Positions 14,695-21,450 of a DNA stretch of 21,638 nt are shown piece after piece. The stretch is from an uncultured Oscillospiraceae bacterium. Its GTDB lineage: Bacteria > Bacillota > Clostridia > Oscillospirales > Oscillospiraceae. Location of the stretch: assembly GCA_944385645.1 (NCBI GenBank), contig CALWYA010000006.1:1-21638 (forward strand). The letters run 5' to 3'. A program made the translations under genes and the position numbers. The notes beneath the pieces were generated by a model. That model saw only the letters and a program-made list of their open reading frames with translations, was not told where the DNA came from and searched no databases. Numbering within the stretch: position 1 is the stretch's first letter; every line of letters begins with the position of its first letter.

Positions 14695-15499
14695 AATACA
14701 GCTTGTCCAAAATGTCCACGATGTCCCCGATGACCCCCTCCCGGAAGGGACACAGGACCCGGGCCCCCCAGTCCCGCACCTCCGGGGCGCAGTTGGCGGG
14801 GGCGAAGGGGATGTCCGCCTTCTCCAGCATGGGGATGTCGTTCTGGTTGTCCCCCACGCAGTAGATGTGCTCCGGGGCGATGTCCAGCAGCCCGGCCAGC
14901 CAGGCCACCATTCCCCCCTTGTTGCACCCCCGGCGGGTGATCTCCAGGTAGCAGGGGTTGGAAAAAATGGCCTCATACCGGCCCGGGCAGGTCTCCTGAA
15001 GAAAGCCTCGGGCGGCCAGGAGGGTCTCGTGGTCCTGGTGGAACAGGGCCTTCACCCAGGGGGCGGGCATCTGGTCCACCGGGCACAGGGTATAGTCGCA
15101 GTTGACCTTTTTCATGTGGGCCAGGGTGATCTCGTTGGGATTCCAGATATAGATGTCCTCTCCGTGGTAGGCCTCGATGGACAGAGAGGGGAAGCGGTCC
15201 AGCACCGCCCCCAGGTCCCGGGGGGCGGCCTCGTCCAGCCAGGTCTGCTCCACTGGCCGGTCGGCCTGAAAATCATAGATGGCAGCCCCGTTGGACAAGA
15301 TCACCGGGGCGTTGAGGGGGACCAGATGGACATAGGGGGCGAAGGTGCGGTGGGCCCGGCCGGTGGCCACGGTGAAGCGCCCCCCCTCCCCGGTAAAGTA
15401 GCGGATGGCCGACACGTTCCGCTCCGGCACCGCCACATCGGGGGCATAGAGGGTGTCGTCAAAGTCGCTGACCAGCAGCACGCCGTCAAATTTTCCCAT
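14693..15499 (-). CDS. Cof-type HAD family hydrolase (HAD-IIB phosphatase)
   Basis: A 268-residue cytosolic phosphatase of the HAD superfamily, Cof subfamily, probably acting on sugar phosphates or nucleotide-type substrates. Motif I is VSDFDDTL (Asp12 nucleophile, Asp14 acid). Motif II is TVATGR (Thr46 region), with LSNGAAIYD (68-77) as is typical for Cof proteins. Motif III is NKGG with Lys194 and motif IV is GDNQND (Asp217, Asp221). The cap domain lies between motifs II and III (about 80-190). ATG 15499 has AGAGGAGAG directly upstream; the longer frame to 15619 has no such site and would run into the promoter. The gene is separate from degV, with a terminator between. Confidence 0.93.
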   Translation of the reverse strand: MGKFDGVLLVSDFDDTLYAPDVAVPERNVSAIRYFTGEGGRFTVATGRAHRTFAPYVHLVPLNAPVILSNGAAIYDFQADRPVEQTWLDEAAPRDLGAVLDRFPSLSIEAYHGEDIYIWNPNEITLAHMKKVNCDYTLCPVDQMPAPWVKALFHQDHETLLAARGFLQETCPGRYEAIFSNPCYLEITRRGCNKGGMVAWLAGLLDIAPEHIYCVGDNQNDIPMLEKADIPFAPANCAPEVRDWGARVLCPFREGVIGDIVDILDKLY

Positions 15500-15617
15500 G
15501 GGCTCTCCTCTCCGCTCCCCCGGAGCCCGCGCCGTCCGGTCCGGGCCGGACGCGGTTTGCTCCAGAAAGCAAGATACCGCAGTACATCCGGACGGGTGTA
15601 GTGCGGCCTTCGCGTTC

Positions 15618-15626
15618 ATAATACCA
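15618..15626 (-). promoter_or_regulatory. Extended -10 promoter of the HAD gene
   Basis: Minus strand TGG followed by TATTAT (15618-15623), within an AT-rich stretch. No good -35 at 17 bases, but TGn-TATTAT can work without one. The leader would be about 110 nt. Confidence 0.45.
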
Positions 15627-15679
15627 CGATTTGATTTATTTTACCCGCAATCCAGGGCGTTTGTCAAGGCCGTGCGGGG

Positions 15680-15711
15680 AAAAAAGCGGCCGCCCCCGTT
15701 GGGGCGGCCGC
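15680..15711 (-). terminator. Intrinsic terminator of the degV gene
   Basis: On the minus strand GCGGCCGCCCC and GGGGCGGCCGC pair perfectly across AACG, followed by six Ts (15680-15685). It is 55 bases past the degV stop and just ahead of the HAD gene promoter. Confidence 0.92.
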
Positions 15712-15766
15712 CGCAGCTTGTCCGGAAAACGCCCCGCAGGGCGTCCCCGCGGCCGTGGAGGGGCCG

Positions 15767-16630
15767 TCAGGTGCGGTAGATCAGCCCCACCAGGTTGGGG
15801 CCGGCGTTGATGGCGATGACGCCGCCGATGGGGTACTCCAGGGCGGGGCCTTCCCCCAATGCGGCGGTGCAGGCGTCCTTCAGCCGGGCGGCCTGCTCCA
15901 GGTTGTTGCCCCGGATGAGCAGCCAGGGGGTGCCGTCCCGGCGCTCCTTCCGGCACAGGTCCACCAGGGAGGCGATGACGTTCTTCTCCCCCCGCACCTT
16001 GCTGAGGATCTTGGAGTCCCCGCCCTCGAAGGTCATCACCGGCTTGAGCCCCAGGGCCTCCCCCATGAAGGCGGCCGCCGCCGAGATGCGGCCCGACTTT
16101 TTGGCGAAGCGCAGGTCCAGGGGGGCGAAGAGCACCCGCACATGGTCCAGCCAGTCCCGGATCAGGTCGGCGGCCTCCCGGGCCGAGGCCCCGCCGGCGG
16201 CCAGCCGGGCCCCCTGGACCACCGCCCAGCCATAGGCCATGGTGTAGGTCCGGGAGTCGATGAGCTCGATGGAGAAGGCGCCCTGGGCCTCGGGGTGGTC
16301 GTGGTAGAACATATCCCGGGCCTGGAGGGCGGTCTGATAGGTGGCCGAGCCCTTTGCGTTGATGGAGGTGTGGATCAGGTCGGTGTATCCCGCCTCGAAG
16401 GCCCCGTTGAACAGCTCCAGGAAGGTGTAGGCGTTGAGCTGGGCGTGGGTGGGGATCTGAGGGGCGGCCAGCAGCATCTCATAGAACTGGTCGGGGGTGA
16501 AGTCCACGCAGTCGGCGTACTCCTCGTCCCCCATGGCGATGGGGAAGGGGAGCACCTGGATGTCCAGCTCCTTCTGCAGCTCCACAGGGATGTCGGCGGC
16601 GGAGTCGGTGGTAAATTTCACACGAGACAT
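15767..16630 (-). CDS. DegV family fatty-acid-binding protein
   Basis: A 287-residue protein of the DegV family, whose members bind a fatty acid and, as FakB-type proteins, present it to the kinase FakA for phosphorylation and phospholipid synthesis. The N-terminus VKFTTDSAADIPVEL contains the family's TDS(A/T) motif. The segment HTSINAKGSATYQTALQAR and the later GRISAAAAFMGEALGLKPVM are typical. No membrane segment or signal peptide is present. ATG 16630 follows AAGGAG at about 8 bases; the longer frame to 16714 overlaps the promoter. It has its own consensus promoter just downstream of the DUF896 stop, and read-through from the ylmH operon is possible since no terminator separates them. Confidence 0.93.
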   Translation of the reverse strand: MSRVKFTTDSAADIPVELQKELDIQVLPFPIAMGDEEYADCVDFTPDQFYEMLLAAPQIPTHAQLNAYTFLELFNGAFEAGYTDLIHTSINAKGSATYQTALQARDMFYHDHPEAQGAFSIELIDSRTYTMAYGWAVVQGARLAAGGASAREAADLIRDWLDHVRVLFAPLDLRFAKKSGRISAAAAFMGEALGLKPVMTFEGGDSKILSKVRGEKNVIASLVDLCRKERRDGTPWLLIRGNNLEQAARLKDACTAALGEGPALEYPIGGVIAINAGPNLVGLIYRT

Positions 16631-16685
16631 GAGGAAGTCTCCTTTCTGTTGGGTCCGCGGCCCTCGGCCGGGAATATCCGGTGGT

Positions 16686-16714
16686 ATTATCCCAAAACCG
16701 GCGGCGGATGTCAA
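16686..16714 (-). promoter_or_regulatory. Promoter of degV
   Basis: Minus strand TTGACA (16709-16714), 17 bases, then GATAAT (16686-16691). The -35 is 13 bases beyond the DUF896 stop codon. Confidence 0.85.
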
Positions 16715-16727
16715 GCAAAGGAACCGT

Positions 16728-16955
16728 TCAGGTTTTGCCGCCCGCGGGGCCCGGACGCCGCTGGAGCTTCTTCCGGGTGCCGTCGGGGTACTGAATATAG
16801 GTGTTTTCCAGCTGGCGGATCAGGCTCTGCCTGTGGGCGTCGATATACTCCCGGCGCAGAGCCTCCCGCTCGGCCAGCTCCGCCGGGGTGAGGCCCTCCG
16901 CCGTCCTGGCCTTGCGGGCCAGCTCGTTGATCCGGTCGATCTTGTATTGCTCCAT
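16728..16955 (-). CDS. DUF896 / UPF0291 (YnzC-type) small protein
   Basis: A 75-residue protein of the YnzC-type DUF896 family: MEQYKIDRINELARKARTAE, GLTPAELAEREALRREYIDA, then a basic tail after TYIQYPDGT. The family forms a two-helix hairpin in its first 45 residues; B. subtilis YnzC is a LexA-regulated small cytosolic protein and its role is unclear. The length is typical. The basic C-terminus (KKLQRRPGPAGGK) could bind nucleic acid. The gene starts 19 bases after the VOC gene stop and is the last of the ylmH operon. Confidence 0.92.
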   Translation of the reverse strand: MEQYKIDRINELARKARTAEGLTPAELAEREALRREYIDAHRQSLIRQLENTYIQYPDGTRKKLQRRPGPAGGKT

Positions 16956-16974
16956 GGGGTGACAGTCTCCTCTC

Positions 16975-17355
16975 TTACACGGTGATCTCCAGCTGGATGC
17001 CCTCCGGGCCGGCCACGCAGCTCTCATAATAGCCGTCCCCGGTGACGCGGGGGCCGCTGAGGACGGAATACCCCGCCCGGGCCAGCCGGCCGGTGAGCGC
17101 GTCCACCGCCGCCCGGCTGCCCACCGAGAGGGCCAGATGGGCCCAGCCCACCCCCGGCCCCGCGGGAGGGTCCCCCAGACCGGGACGGGTCATCAGCTCC
17201 AGCCGGGCCCCGCCGTCGAAGGCGAGAAAATAGGAGCGAAAGTGGGTGTCGGGGTTGTGGTACTCCGGGCCGCTGGCGGCCTGAAAATAGGTCTCGAAGA
17301 AGGTGCGGGCCCCCTCCAGATCCCGCACATAGACGGCGGCGTGGCCGATGGTCAT
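16975..17355 (-). CDS. VOC family (glyoxalase-like) metalloprotein
   Basis: A 126-residue single protein of the vicinal-oxygen-chelate superfamily, made of two beta-alpha-beta-beta-beta modules. The four likely metal ligands are visible: His5 (MTIGHAAVYV), Glu53 (RLELM), His73 (WAHLALSV) and Glu123 (IQLEITV). It resembles the SMU1112c/YaeR-type stand-alone glyoxalase proteins; substrate unknown. ATG 17355 follows GGAGGG (17363-17368) at 7 bases. It is the middle gene of the ylmH operon, 31 bases after ylmH. Confidence 0.9.
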   Translation of the reverse strand: MTIGHAAVYVRDLEGARTFFETYFQAASGPEYHNPDTHFRSYFLAFDGGARLELMTRPGLGDPPAGPGVGWAHLALSVGSRAAVDALTGRLARAGYSVLSGPRVTGDGYYESCVAGPEGIQLEITV

Positions 17356-17386
17356 AGCAGATCCCTCCGTCCGGGATGTCTTGTTT

Positions 17387-18187
17387 TTAGATGTATCGCT
17401 CCAGCACCAGCATGGTGCGGCCCTTTTTGGACTGGCCGGGGACCTCCTTCACCACGCACTTGCCCAGCCCCCGGCAGGTGAGCACGTCCCCCTCCTCCAC
17501 CAGCTTGTCGCTTTTCAGGCACTCCCGGTGGTTGACGGCCACCTTCCCGGCGGAGATGCAGCCCGCCGCCTTGGAGCGGGACAGGGAGAAGCCGGCGGCC
17601 AGCACCGCGTCCAGCCGGGGGGTGGCCACCGTGTCCCGGATGGTCTTCACCTGGGCGGGCTTTGGGGCGAGGCGGTCCAGGGGGATGGCCTCCAGCCGGA
17701 CCTTCCACCGCCCCGCCCCCTCCCACTGGGACAGGAGGATGGGCAGGGCCTCCCGGAGGGCGACCACCTGGCACACCCCGGGCCCGGGCAGGAGGATGTC
17801 CCCCACCTTCTCCCGGGTGATGCCCAGCCCCATGAGGGAGCCCAGAATGTCCCGGTGACCCAGACCGGCCTCCGGGGGGAACTTGGCCTCCAGGGCGGCC
17901 AGGGGCCCCTCCGGGTCGGAGAGGAGGCCGTCCTCCTCCTGCCAGTCGGGGAGGAAGGCGCACACCCGCCGCTCAGCGTCGGGATAGCCGCCCCAGAACA
18001 GGTGCCGGGGATGGCCCCAGGCGGAGAGCAGATCGGACAGGGCGGCCTGCTCCCCCGGGGAGAGGAAGGGGGTGTGGGCGGGGACGCCCCGGTTCTGGGC
18101 CAGCTCCAGCTTGTCCAGCGCCCGGGCCAGCAGCACCCGCTCCTCTCCGCCATGGGCAAAGCGGTCCAGCAGCTCCTTCTTGGTCAT
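17387..18187 (-). CDS. ylmH: YlmH family S4-domain RNA-binding protein
   Basis: A 266-residue cytosolic protein of the YlmH family. It has an N-terminal region (1-80), a central domain (about 85-170, including GHRDILGSLMGLGITREKVGDI) and a C-terminal S4 RNA-binding domain (about 188-250, TPRLDAVLAAGFSLSRSKAA...KVAVN). YlmH-type S4 proteins act on stalled large ribosomal subunits in Firmicutes. The gene is often in the sepF/ylm cluster beside ftsZ and divIVA; here it instead leads an operon with VOC and DUF896 genes. ATG 18187 follows a strong GAGGAGGG. Its own promoter is at 18222-18251. Confidence 0.93.
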   Translation of the reverse strand: MTKKELLDRFAHGGEERVLLARALDKLELAQNRGVPAHTPFLSPGEQAALSDLLSAWGHPRHLFWGGYPDAERRVCAFLPDWQEEDGLLSDPEGPLAALEAKFPPEAGLGHRDILGSLMGLGITREKVGDILLPGPGVCQVVALREALPILLSQWEGAGRWKVRLEAIPLDRLAPKPAQVKTIRDTVATPRLDAVLAAGFSLSRSKAAGCISAGKVAVNHRECLKSDKLVEEGDVLTCRGLGKCVVKEVPGQSKKGRTMLVLERYI

Positions 18188-18221
18188 GGGGGACCCTCCT
18201 CTCCTGTTGTAGATCTCCCCC

Positions 18222-18251
18222 AGTATAGGAGATGGGGCCGGGACTTGTCAA
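18222..18251 (-). promoter_or_regulatory. Promoter of the ylmH operon
   Basis: Minus strand TTGACA (18246-18251), 18 bases, then TATACT (18222-18227). It gives a short leader of about 28 nt. Confidence 0.85.
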
Positions 18252-18306
18252 GGGCGGGCCCGCCCGTATGAATTTACATTTTATTCACTCTTTTTGTGGT
18301 ATTCTC

Positions 18307-18328
18307 AGGTAGCATAATAAGGCTACCT
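18307..18328. promoter_or_regulatory. Inverted repeat upstream of the AI-2E/YtvI gene
   Basis: AGGTAGC (18307-18313) and GCTACCT (18322-18328) are exact inverted arms around ATAATAAG. CATAAT at 18313-18318 could serve as a -10, which would put the repeat at an operator position; no good -35 is seen. A second GTTCCCGC/GCGGGAAC hairpin follows at 18345-18371. The 18252-18441 gap holds nothing else I can support. Confidence 0.4.
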
Positions 18329-18441
18329 CCCAATCCTTTTCTGTGTTCCCGCTCCCGCGGCGGGCGGGAACGCGAAGAAAAATTTGAAACCCGGAAACAC
18401 AACGTGAAATTGGGAGCATGTTAAAAGAGGGGGTCCCGGAT

Positions 18442-19608
18442 ATGGGCTTGGACGAATTGACCTGGCGGCAGAGGGGGGCGCTGTGGCTGCGGCTGGCCAT
18501 CCGCGTCCTGCTGATCGCCGCGGCGGTATGGCTGATATGGCGCTTCGGGCCGCCCCTGCTGTCCCTGTTCGCGCCCTTCGTGTGCGCTCTCATTGCCGCC
18601 GCCCTGCTCAACGGGCCGGTCCGCCGGCTGCAGCGGCTGCTGGGGTGGAACCGGAGCCTGCTGTCCTTCCTGGTGCTCATCGTCCTGTTCGCCCTGGTGG
18701 GGGCCGGGGCGGGCCTGCTGGGATACGCCGCGGTGGGACAGCTGGTCTCCCTGGTCCAGAACTGGAGCGGCCTGCTGGCCAGCCTCCAGTCCACCCTGGA
18801 CCAGGTGGAAGTTCTCCTGTCCAACCTGCTCACCCTGGTGCCCCCCCAGATCACCGAGCTGGTCCAGGGGGTGGTGGACAGCCTGCTGGAGTGGCTGAAC
18901 GTGGCGGTGCCCGACGCCCTGGCCGCTCTGGGCCGGGTGGCGGGGGAGAAGGCCATGGGCCTGCCCTCCTTTGTCATCGCCCTGGTCATCTTCATCATGG
19001 CCACCTATCTCCTCACCGCCGACTTCCCCTATCTCCGGGCCCGGATGGCCCAGCACGTGGACGAGGGGCTGATGCGCTTTCTGGTCCAGGTGAAGGCCAT
19101 CTCCCTGGGCGCCTTCGGGGGCTATCTGAAGGCAGAGCTGCTGCTGTCGGTGGGGGTGTTCTTCATCCTGCTCATCGGCTTCTTCGTCATCCGGCAGCCT
19201 TACGGTCTGCTGCTGGCTCTGGGTCTGGCGGTGATGGACTTTATCCCCATCATCGGGGCGGGGACCGTCATGGTCCCCTGGGCCTTCATCGCCCTGTTCA
19301 TGGGGGACTTCTCCACCGCCGTGAAGCTCATGGTCATCTGGGGCATCATCGCCCTGTTCCGCCGGGTGATGGAGCCCAAGTTTGTGGGCGACCAGACGGG
19401 GCTGTCCCCCATCCTCTCCCTGGTGAGCATCTACGTGGGCATGAAGGTGGGGGGCGTGCTGGGCATGATCCTGGGCCCCACCATCCTGCTCATTTTCCTG
19501 AATCTGGCGGCCATGGGCATCTTCCGGGGGCTTCGCCTGGACCTGGAGGCCGCCGCCCGGGACATCCTGGCCATTCTGGCCCACCGGCCGGGCGACCCGG
19601 AGAACTAG
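18442..19608 (+). CDS. AI-2E / PerM family membrane protein, YtvI-like
   Basis: A 388-residue integral membrane protein of the AI-2E transporter family (PF01594). Hydrophobic segments occur near residues 16-50 (two), 66-92, 170-190, 225-256 (two), 262-290 and 325-360. A long amphipathic non-membrane segment lies between (about 93-165). The signatures PYGLLLALGLAVMDFIPIIGAGTVMVPWAFIALF and LGPTILLIFLNLA are typical. Closest by pattern is the sporulation membrane protein YtvI; other members export signals or act as Na+/H+ antiporters. The exact role is open. ATG 18442 is chosen because GAGGGGG lies 8 bases upstream; ATG 18418 has its GGGAG only one base away, and its second codon is TTA, a codon nearly absent from these genes. 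Confidence 0.9.
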   Translation: MGLDELTWRQRGALWLRLAIRVLLIAAAVWLIWRFGPPLLSLFAPFVCALIAAALLNGPVRRLQRLLGWNRSLLSFLVLIVLFALVGAGAGLLGYAAVGQLVSLVQNWSGLLASLQSTLDQVEVLLSNLLTLVPPQITELVQGVVDSLLEWLNVAVPDALAALGRVAGEKAMGLPSFVIALVIFIMATYLLTADFPYLRARMAQHVDEGLMRFLVQVKAISLGAFGGYLKAELLLSVGVFFILLIGFFVIRQPYGLLLALGLAVMDFIPIIGAGTVMVPWAFIALFMGDFSTAVKLMVIWGIIALFRRVMEPKFVGDQTGLSPILSLVSIYVGMKVGGVLGMILGPTILLIFLNLAAMGIFRGLRLDLEAAARDILAILAHRPGDPEN

Positions 19609-19635
19609 AGCCGCCGCCCGCCCCGCTGTCAAACG

Positions 19636-19670
19636 CTTCCCGCCCTCCCGGGGGCGGGAAGTTCTGTTCT
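19636..19670 (+). terminator. Terminator of the AI-2E/YtvI gene
   Basis: CTTCCCGCCC (19636-19645) pairs with GGGCGGGAAG (19652-19661) around TCCCGG, followed by the T-rich TTCTGTTCT. Confidence 0.75.
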
Positions 19671-19685
19671 GCGGGGCTGCGCTCC

Positions 19686-19704
19686 AAAAAAGTTCAAAAA
19701 GTTC
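19686..19704 (+). repeat. Tandem 9-bp repeat upstream of htrA
   Basis: AAAAAGTTC occurs twice in tandem (19687-19695 and 19696-19704), about 40 bases before the htrA -10. Confidence 0.6.
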
Positions 19705-19710
19705 CCCGTT

Positions 19711-19729
19711 TTTCTTCACGCTTTCTTCA
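19711..19729 (+). promoter_or_regulatory. Direct repeat TTTCTTCA, 11-bp period, at the htrA promoter
   Basis: TTTCTTCA occurs at 19711-19718 and 19722-19729, on the same face of the helix. Same-orientation repeats with an 11-bp period just upstream of a -10 are the usual binding plan of OmpR/PhoB-family response regulators. In Bacillus, htrA is controlled by CssR of that family. The regulator here is not visible. Confidence 0.45.
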
Positions 19730-19740
19730 TATTTCCGAGT

Positions 19741-19746
19741 TATCAT
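19741..19746 (+). promoter_or_regulatory. Probable -10 of the htrA promoter
   Basis: TATCAT lies 12 bases after the direct repeats. The -35 window (about 19718-19724) has no TTGACA-like hexamer, which fits an activator-dependent promoter. Confidence 0.45.
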
Positions 19747-19777
19747 AGGCACAGTTCCAAAGGGAATGGAGAAAATA

Positions 19778-19798
19778 GGGCGGCCGGTCCGGCCGCCC
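19778..19798 (+). other. GC hairpin just before the htrA ribosome binding site
   Basis: The 21 bases form ten-base inverted arms (GGGCGGCCGG and CCGGCCGCCC) about a central T, ending 3 bases before AAGGAG (19802-19807). It does not cover the ribosome site, so it may shape access to it or protect the mRNA. Confidence 0.6.
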
Positions 19799-19817
19799 GC
19801 AAAGGAGCGACATCATC

Positions 19818-21194
19818 ATGGATGATTTCAATTTCTATAACAGCGAGAACGACGGCTACCGGGGCGGCTTCGGGGACTATGTGGACCCCACCCCCACCAA
19901 TCAGCCCCAGTACAGCGCCCCTCAGCCCGGGGGGCCCGGGAAGAAAAAGAACCGGGCCGCGCGGATCGCCGCCCTGGTCCTGGCCTGCGCCGTGGTGGGC
20001 ACCGGGGCCGGCGCGGGGGGCGCCGCCCTCTATCAGCACATGACGCAGCCCGACACGGTGATCTACGAGGGGGCCCGGCCCGAGGTGGACACCATGGTGA
20101 ACAGCAACAACGGGCAGCCCATGACCCCCGAACAGCTATACGCCGCCAACCTGGCCTCCTGCGTGGGCATCACGGTGAACACCACCGTGAACATCTTCGG
20201 CCAGACCACCACCTCCGCCGCCAGCGGCTCCGGCTTCGTCCTCACCCAGGACGGGTACATCGTCACCAACTTCCACGTGATCGAGGAGGCCGTCAACGAC
20301 TCCTCGGTGGACATCCAGGTGTCCTTCGCCAACGGCGACAAGTACACCGCCAAGCTGGTGGGCGGCGAGCAGGAGAACGACGTGGCCGTCCTGAAGATCG
20401 AGGCCACCGGCCTGCAGCCTGTCACCCTGGGCGACTCCGACCAGCTGGTGGTGGGCGAGCCGGTGTACGCCATCGGCAACCCCCTGGGCGAGCTGACCTT
20501 TACCTTCACCGACGGCATGGTGTCCGCTCTGGACCGGCTGATCACCACCACCGGCACCGACCCCGACACCCAGCAGAAGGTGGCCATCACCCTGAACGTG
20601 CTCCAGACCAACTGCGCCATCAACCCGGGCAACTCGGGCGGCCCCCTCTTTGACAGCTACGGCAACGTGGTGGGCATCGTATCCGCCAAGTACACCGAGT
20701 CCACCTCCGGCGTGACCGCCGAGGGTCTGGGCTTCGCCCTCCCCATCAATGACGTGAAGGAGATCCTCTCCGACCTGATCGAGCACGGCTATGTCACCGG
20801 CAAGCCCTACCTGGGCATCCAGGTGAAGGAGGTCAATGAGCAGGCCCAGCTCTATGGCATCCCTGCCGGCGCCGCCGTCTCCTACGTGGCCGAGGGCTCC
20901 TGCGCCCAGAAGGCCGGCCTGCAGGTCAACGACATCATCACCGCCATCGACGACACCGCCGTGGACTCCCCCTCCGCCCTCACCGCCGCCCTGTCCACCG
21001 ACTATAAGGCCGGAGACACCGCCGTGCTCACCGTCATCCGCAATCAGCAGGAGATCCAGCTGACAGTCACCCTGGACGAGAAGAACGCCGAGACCGAGGC
21101 GGCCAATCCCATCCAGCAGCAGAACCAGCAGAGTCAGCAGGGCTCCGGCGGCAGCGGCTACTACCAGTGGCCCTTCGGGTCCTTCTTCTGGTAA
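19818..21194 (+). CDS. Membrane-anchored HtrA/DegP-type serine protease with one PDZ domain
   Basis: A 458-residue envelope quality-control protease. The N-terminus (1-48) is polar, Pro/Gln/Tyr-rich and cytosolic, then one membrane segment (about 49-72). The trypsin-like domain (about 105-310) has the full triad: His153 in TNFHVIEEA, Asp188 in ENDVAVLKI and Ser273 in NPGNSGGPLFD. One PDZ domain follows (about 325-430, YLGIQVKEVNE...VNDIITAIDDTAVDSP). The C-terminus is glutamine-rich (IQQQNQQSQQGSGG) and ends in an aromatic tail, YYQWPFGSFFW. It should degrade or refold misfolded exported proteins, possibly including the large SLH protein. ATG 19818 follows AAGGAG (19802-19807). The direct repeats upstream suggest two-component control. 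Confidence 0.95.
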   Translation: MDDFNFYNSENDGYRGGFGDYVDPTPTNQPQYSAPQPGGPGKKKNRAARIAALVLACAVVGTGAGAGGAALYQHMTQPDTVIYEGARPEVDTMVNSNNGQPMTPEQLYAANLASCVGITVNTTVNIFGQTTTSAASGSGFVLTQDGYIVTNFHVIEEAVNDSSVDIQVSFANGDKYTAKLVGGEQENDVAVLKIEATGLQPVTLGDSDQLVVGEPVYAIGNPLGELTFTFTDGMVSALDRLITTTGTDPDTQQKVAITLNVLQTNCAINPGNSGGPLFDSYGNVVGIVSAKYTESTSGVTAEGLGFALPINDVKEILSDLIEHGYVTGKPYLGIQVKEVNEQAQLYGIPAGAAVSYVAEGSCAQKAGLQVNDIITAIDDTAVDSPSALTAALSTDYKAGDTAVLTVIRNQQEIQLTVTLDEKNAETEAANPIQQQNQQSQQGSGGSGYYQWPFGSFFW

Positions 21195-21213
21195 CACCCC
21201 TGTTTTCCCCCTG

Positions 21214-21247
21214 CGGCCCGCCTTCCCCGGAAGGCGGGCCGTTTTTT
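21214..21247 (+). terminator. Intrinsic terminator of htrA
   Basis: CGGCCCGCCTTCC (21214-21226) pairs perfectly with GGAAGGCGGGCCG (21229-21241), followed by six Ts (21242-21247). Confidence 0.93.
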
Positions 21248-21310
21248 GCCGTCTGGAGAGATGCCTGCTGGATTTTCGGCGCGCGGGAATCGAAAAGTTT
21301 GGATTTGGGA

Positions 21311-21339
21311 TGGACAAGCGGGAAAAATCAGGATAAAAT
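21311..21339 (+). promoter_or_regulatory. Promoter of the DEAD-box helicase gene
   Basis: TGGACA (21311-21316), 17 bases, then TAAAAT (21334-21339), in an A-rich stretch. It gives a leader of about 105 nt. Confidence 0.65.
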
Positions 21340-21349
21340 AAATAAGTTA

Positions 21350-21370
21350 CGGGACGGCCGCGCCGTCCCG
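21350..21370 (+). other. 5' hairpin in the helicase leader
   Basis: CGGGACGGC (21350-21358) pairs perfectly with GCCGTCCCG (21362-21370) around CGC, starting within a few bases of the expected transcription start. Cold-inducible helicase mRNAs often have structured leaders; a regulatory role here is inferred. Confidence 0.55.
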
Positions 21371-21450
21371 GGATCCGGGCCCGCGCCGGAAGGGGCGTTG
21401 AGCAGTTTGGGAGGGCCTGAGATCAGAGGAGACAGAAAGGACCGATCCAA

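Noticed and set aside
18421..19752. 443-codon minus-strand frame opposite the AI-2E gene, and similar frames opposite htrA and the ATPase
   Set aside because: Mirror frames rich in Gln/His/Gly/Asp caused by GC codon bias; the sense strands carry clear families.
19766..19825. A 19-codon frame (starting MEKIGRPVRPP) overlapping the htrA start
   Set aside because: Its only ribosome-like site, AGGGA, directly abuts the ATG, and the hairpin lies within it. It looked like a coupled leader peptide but is not supported.
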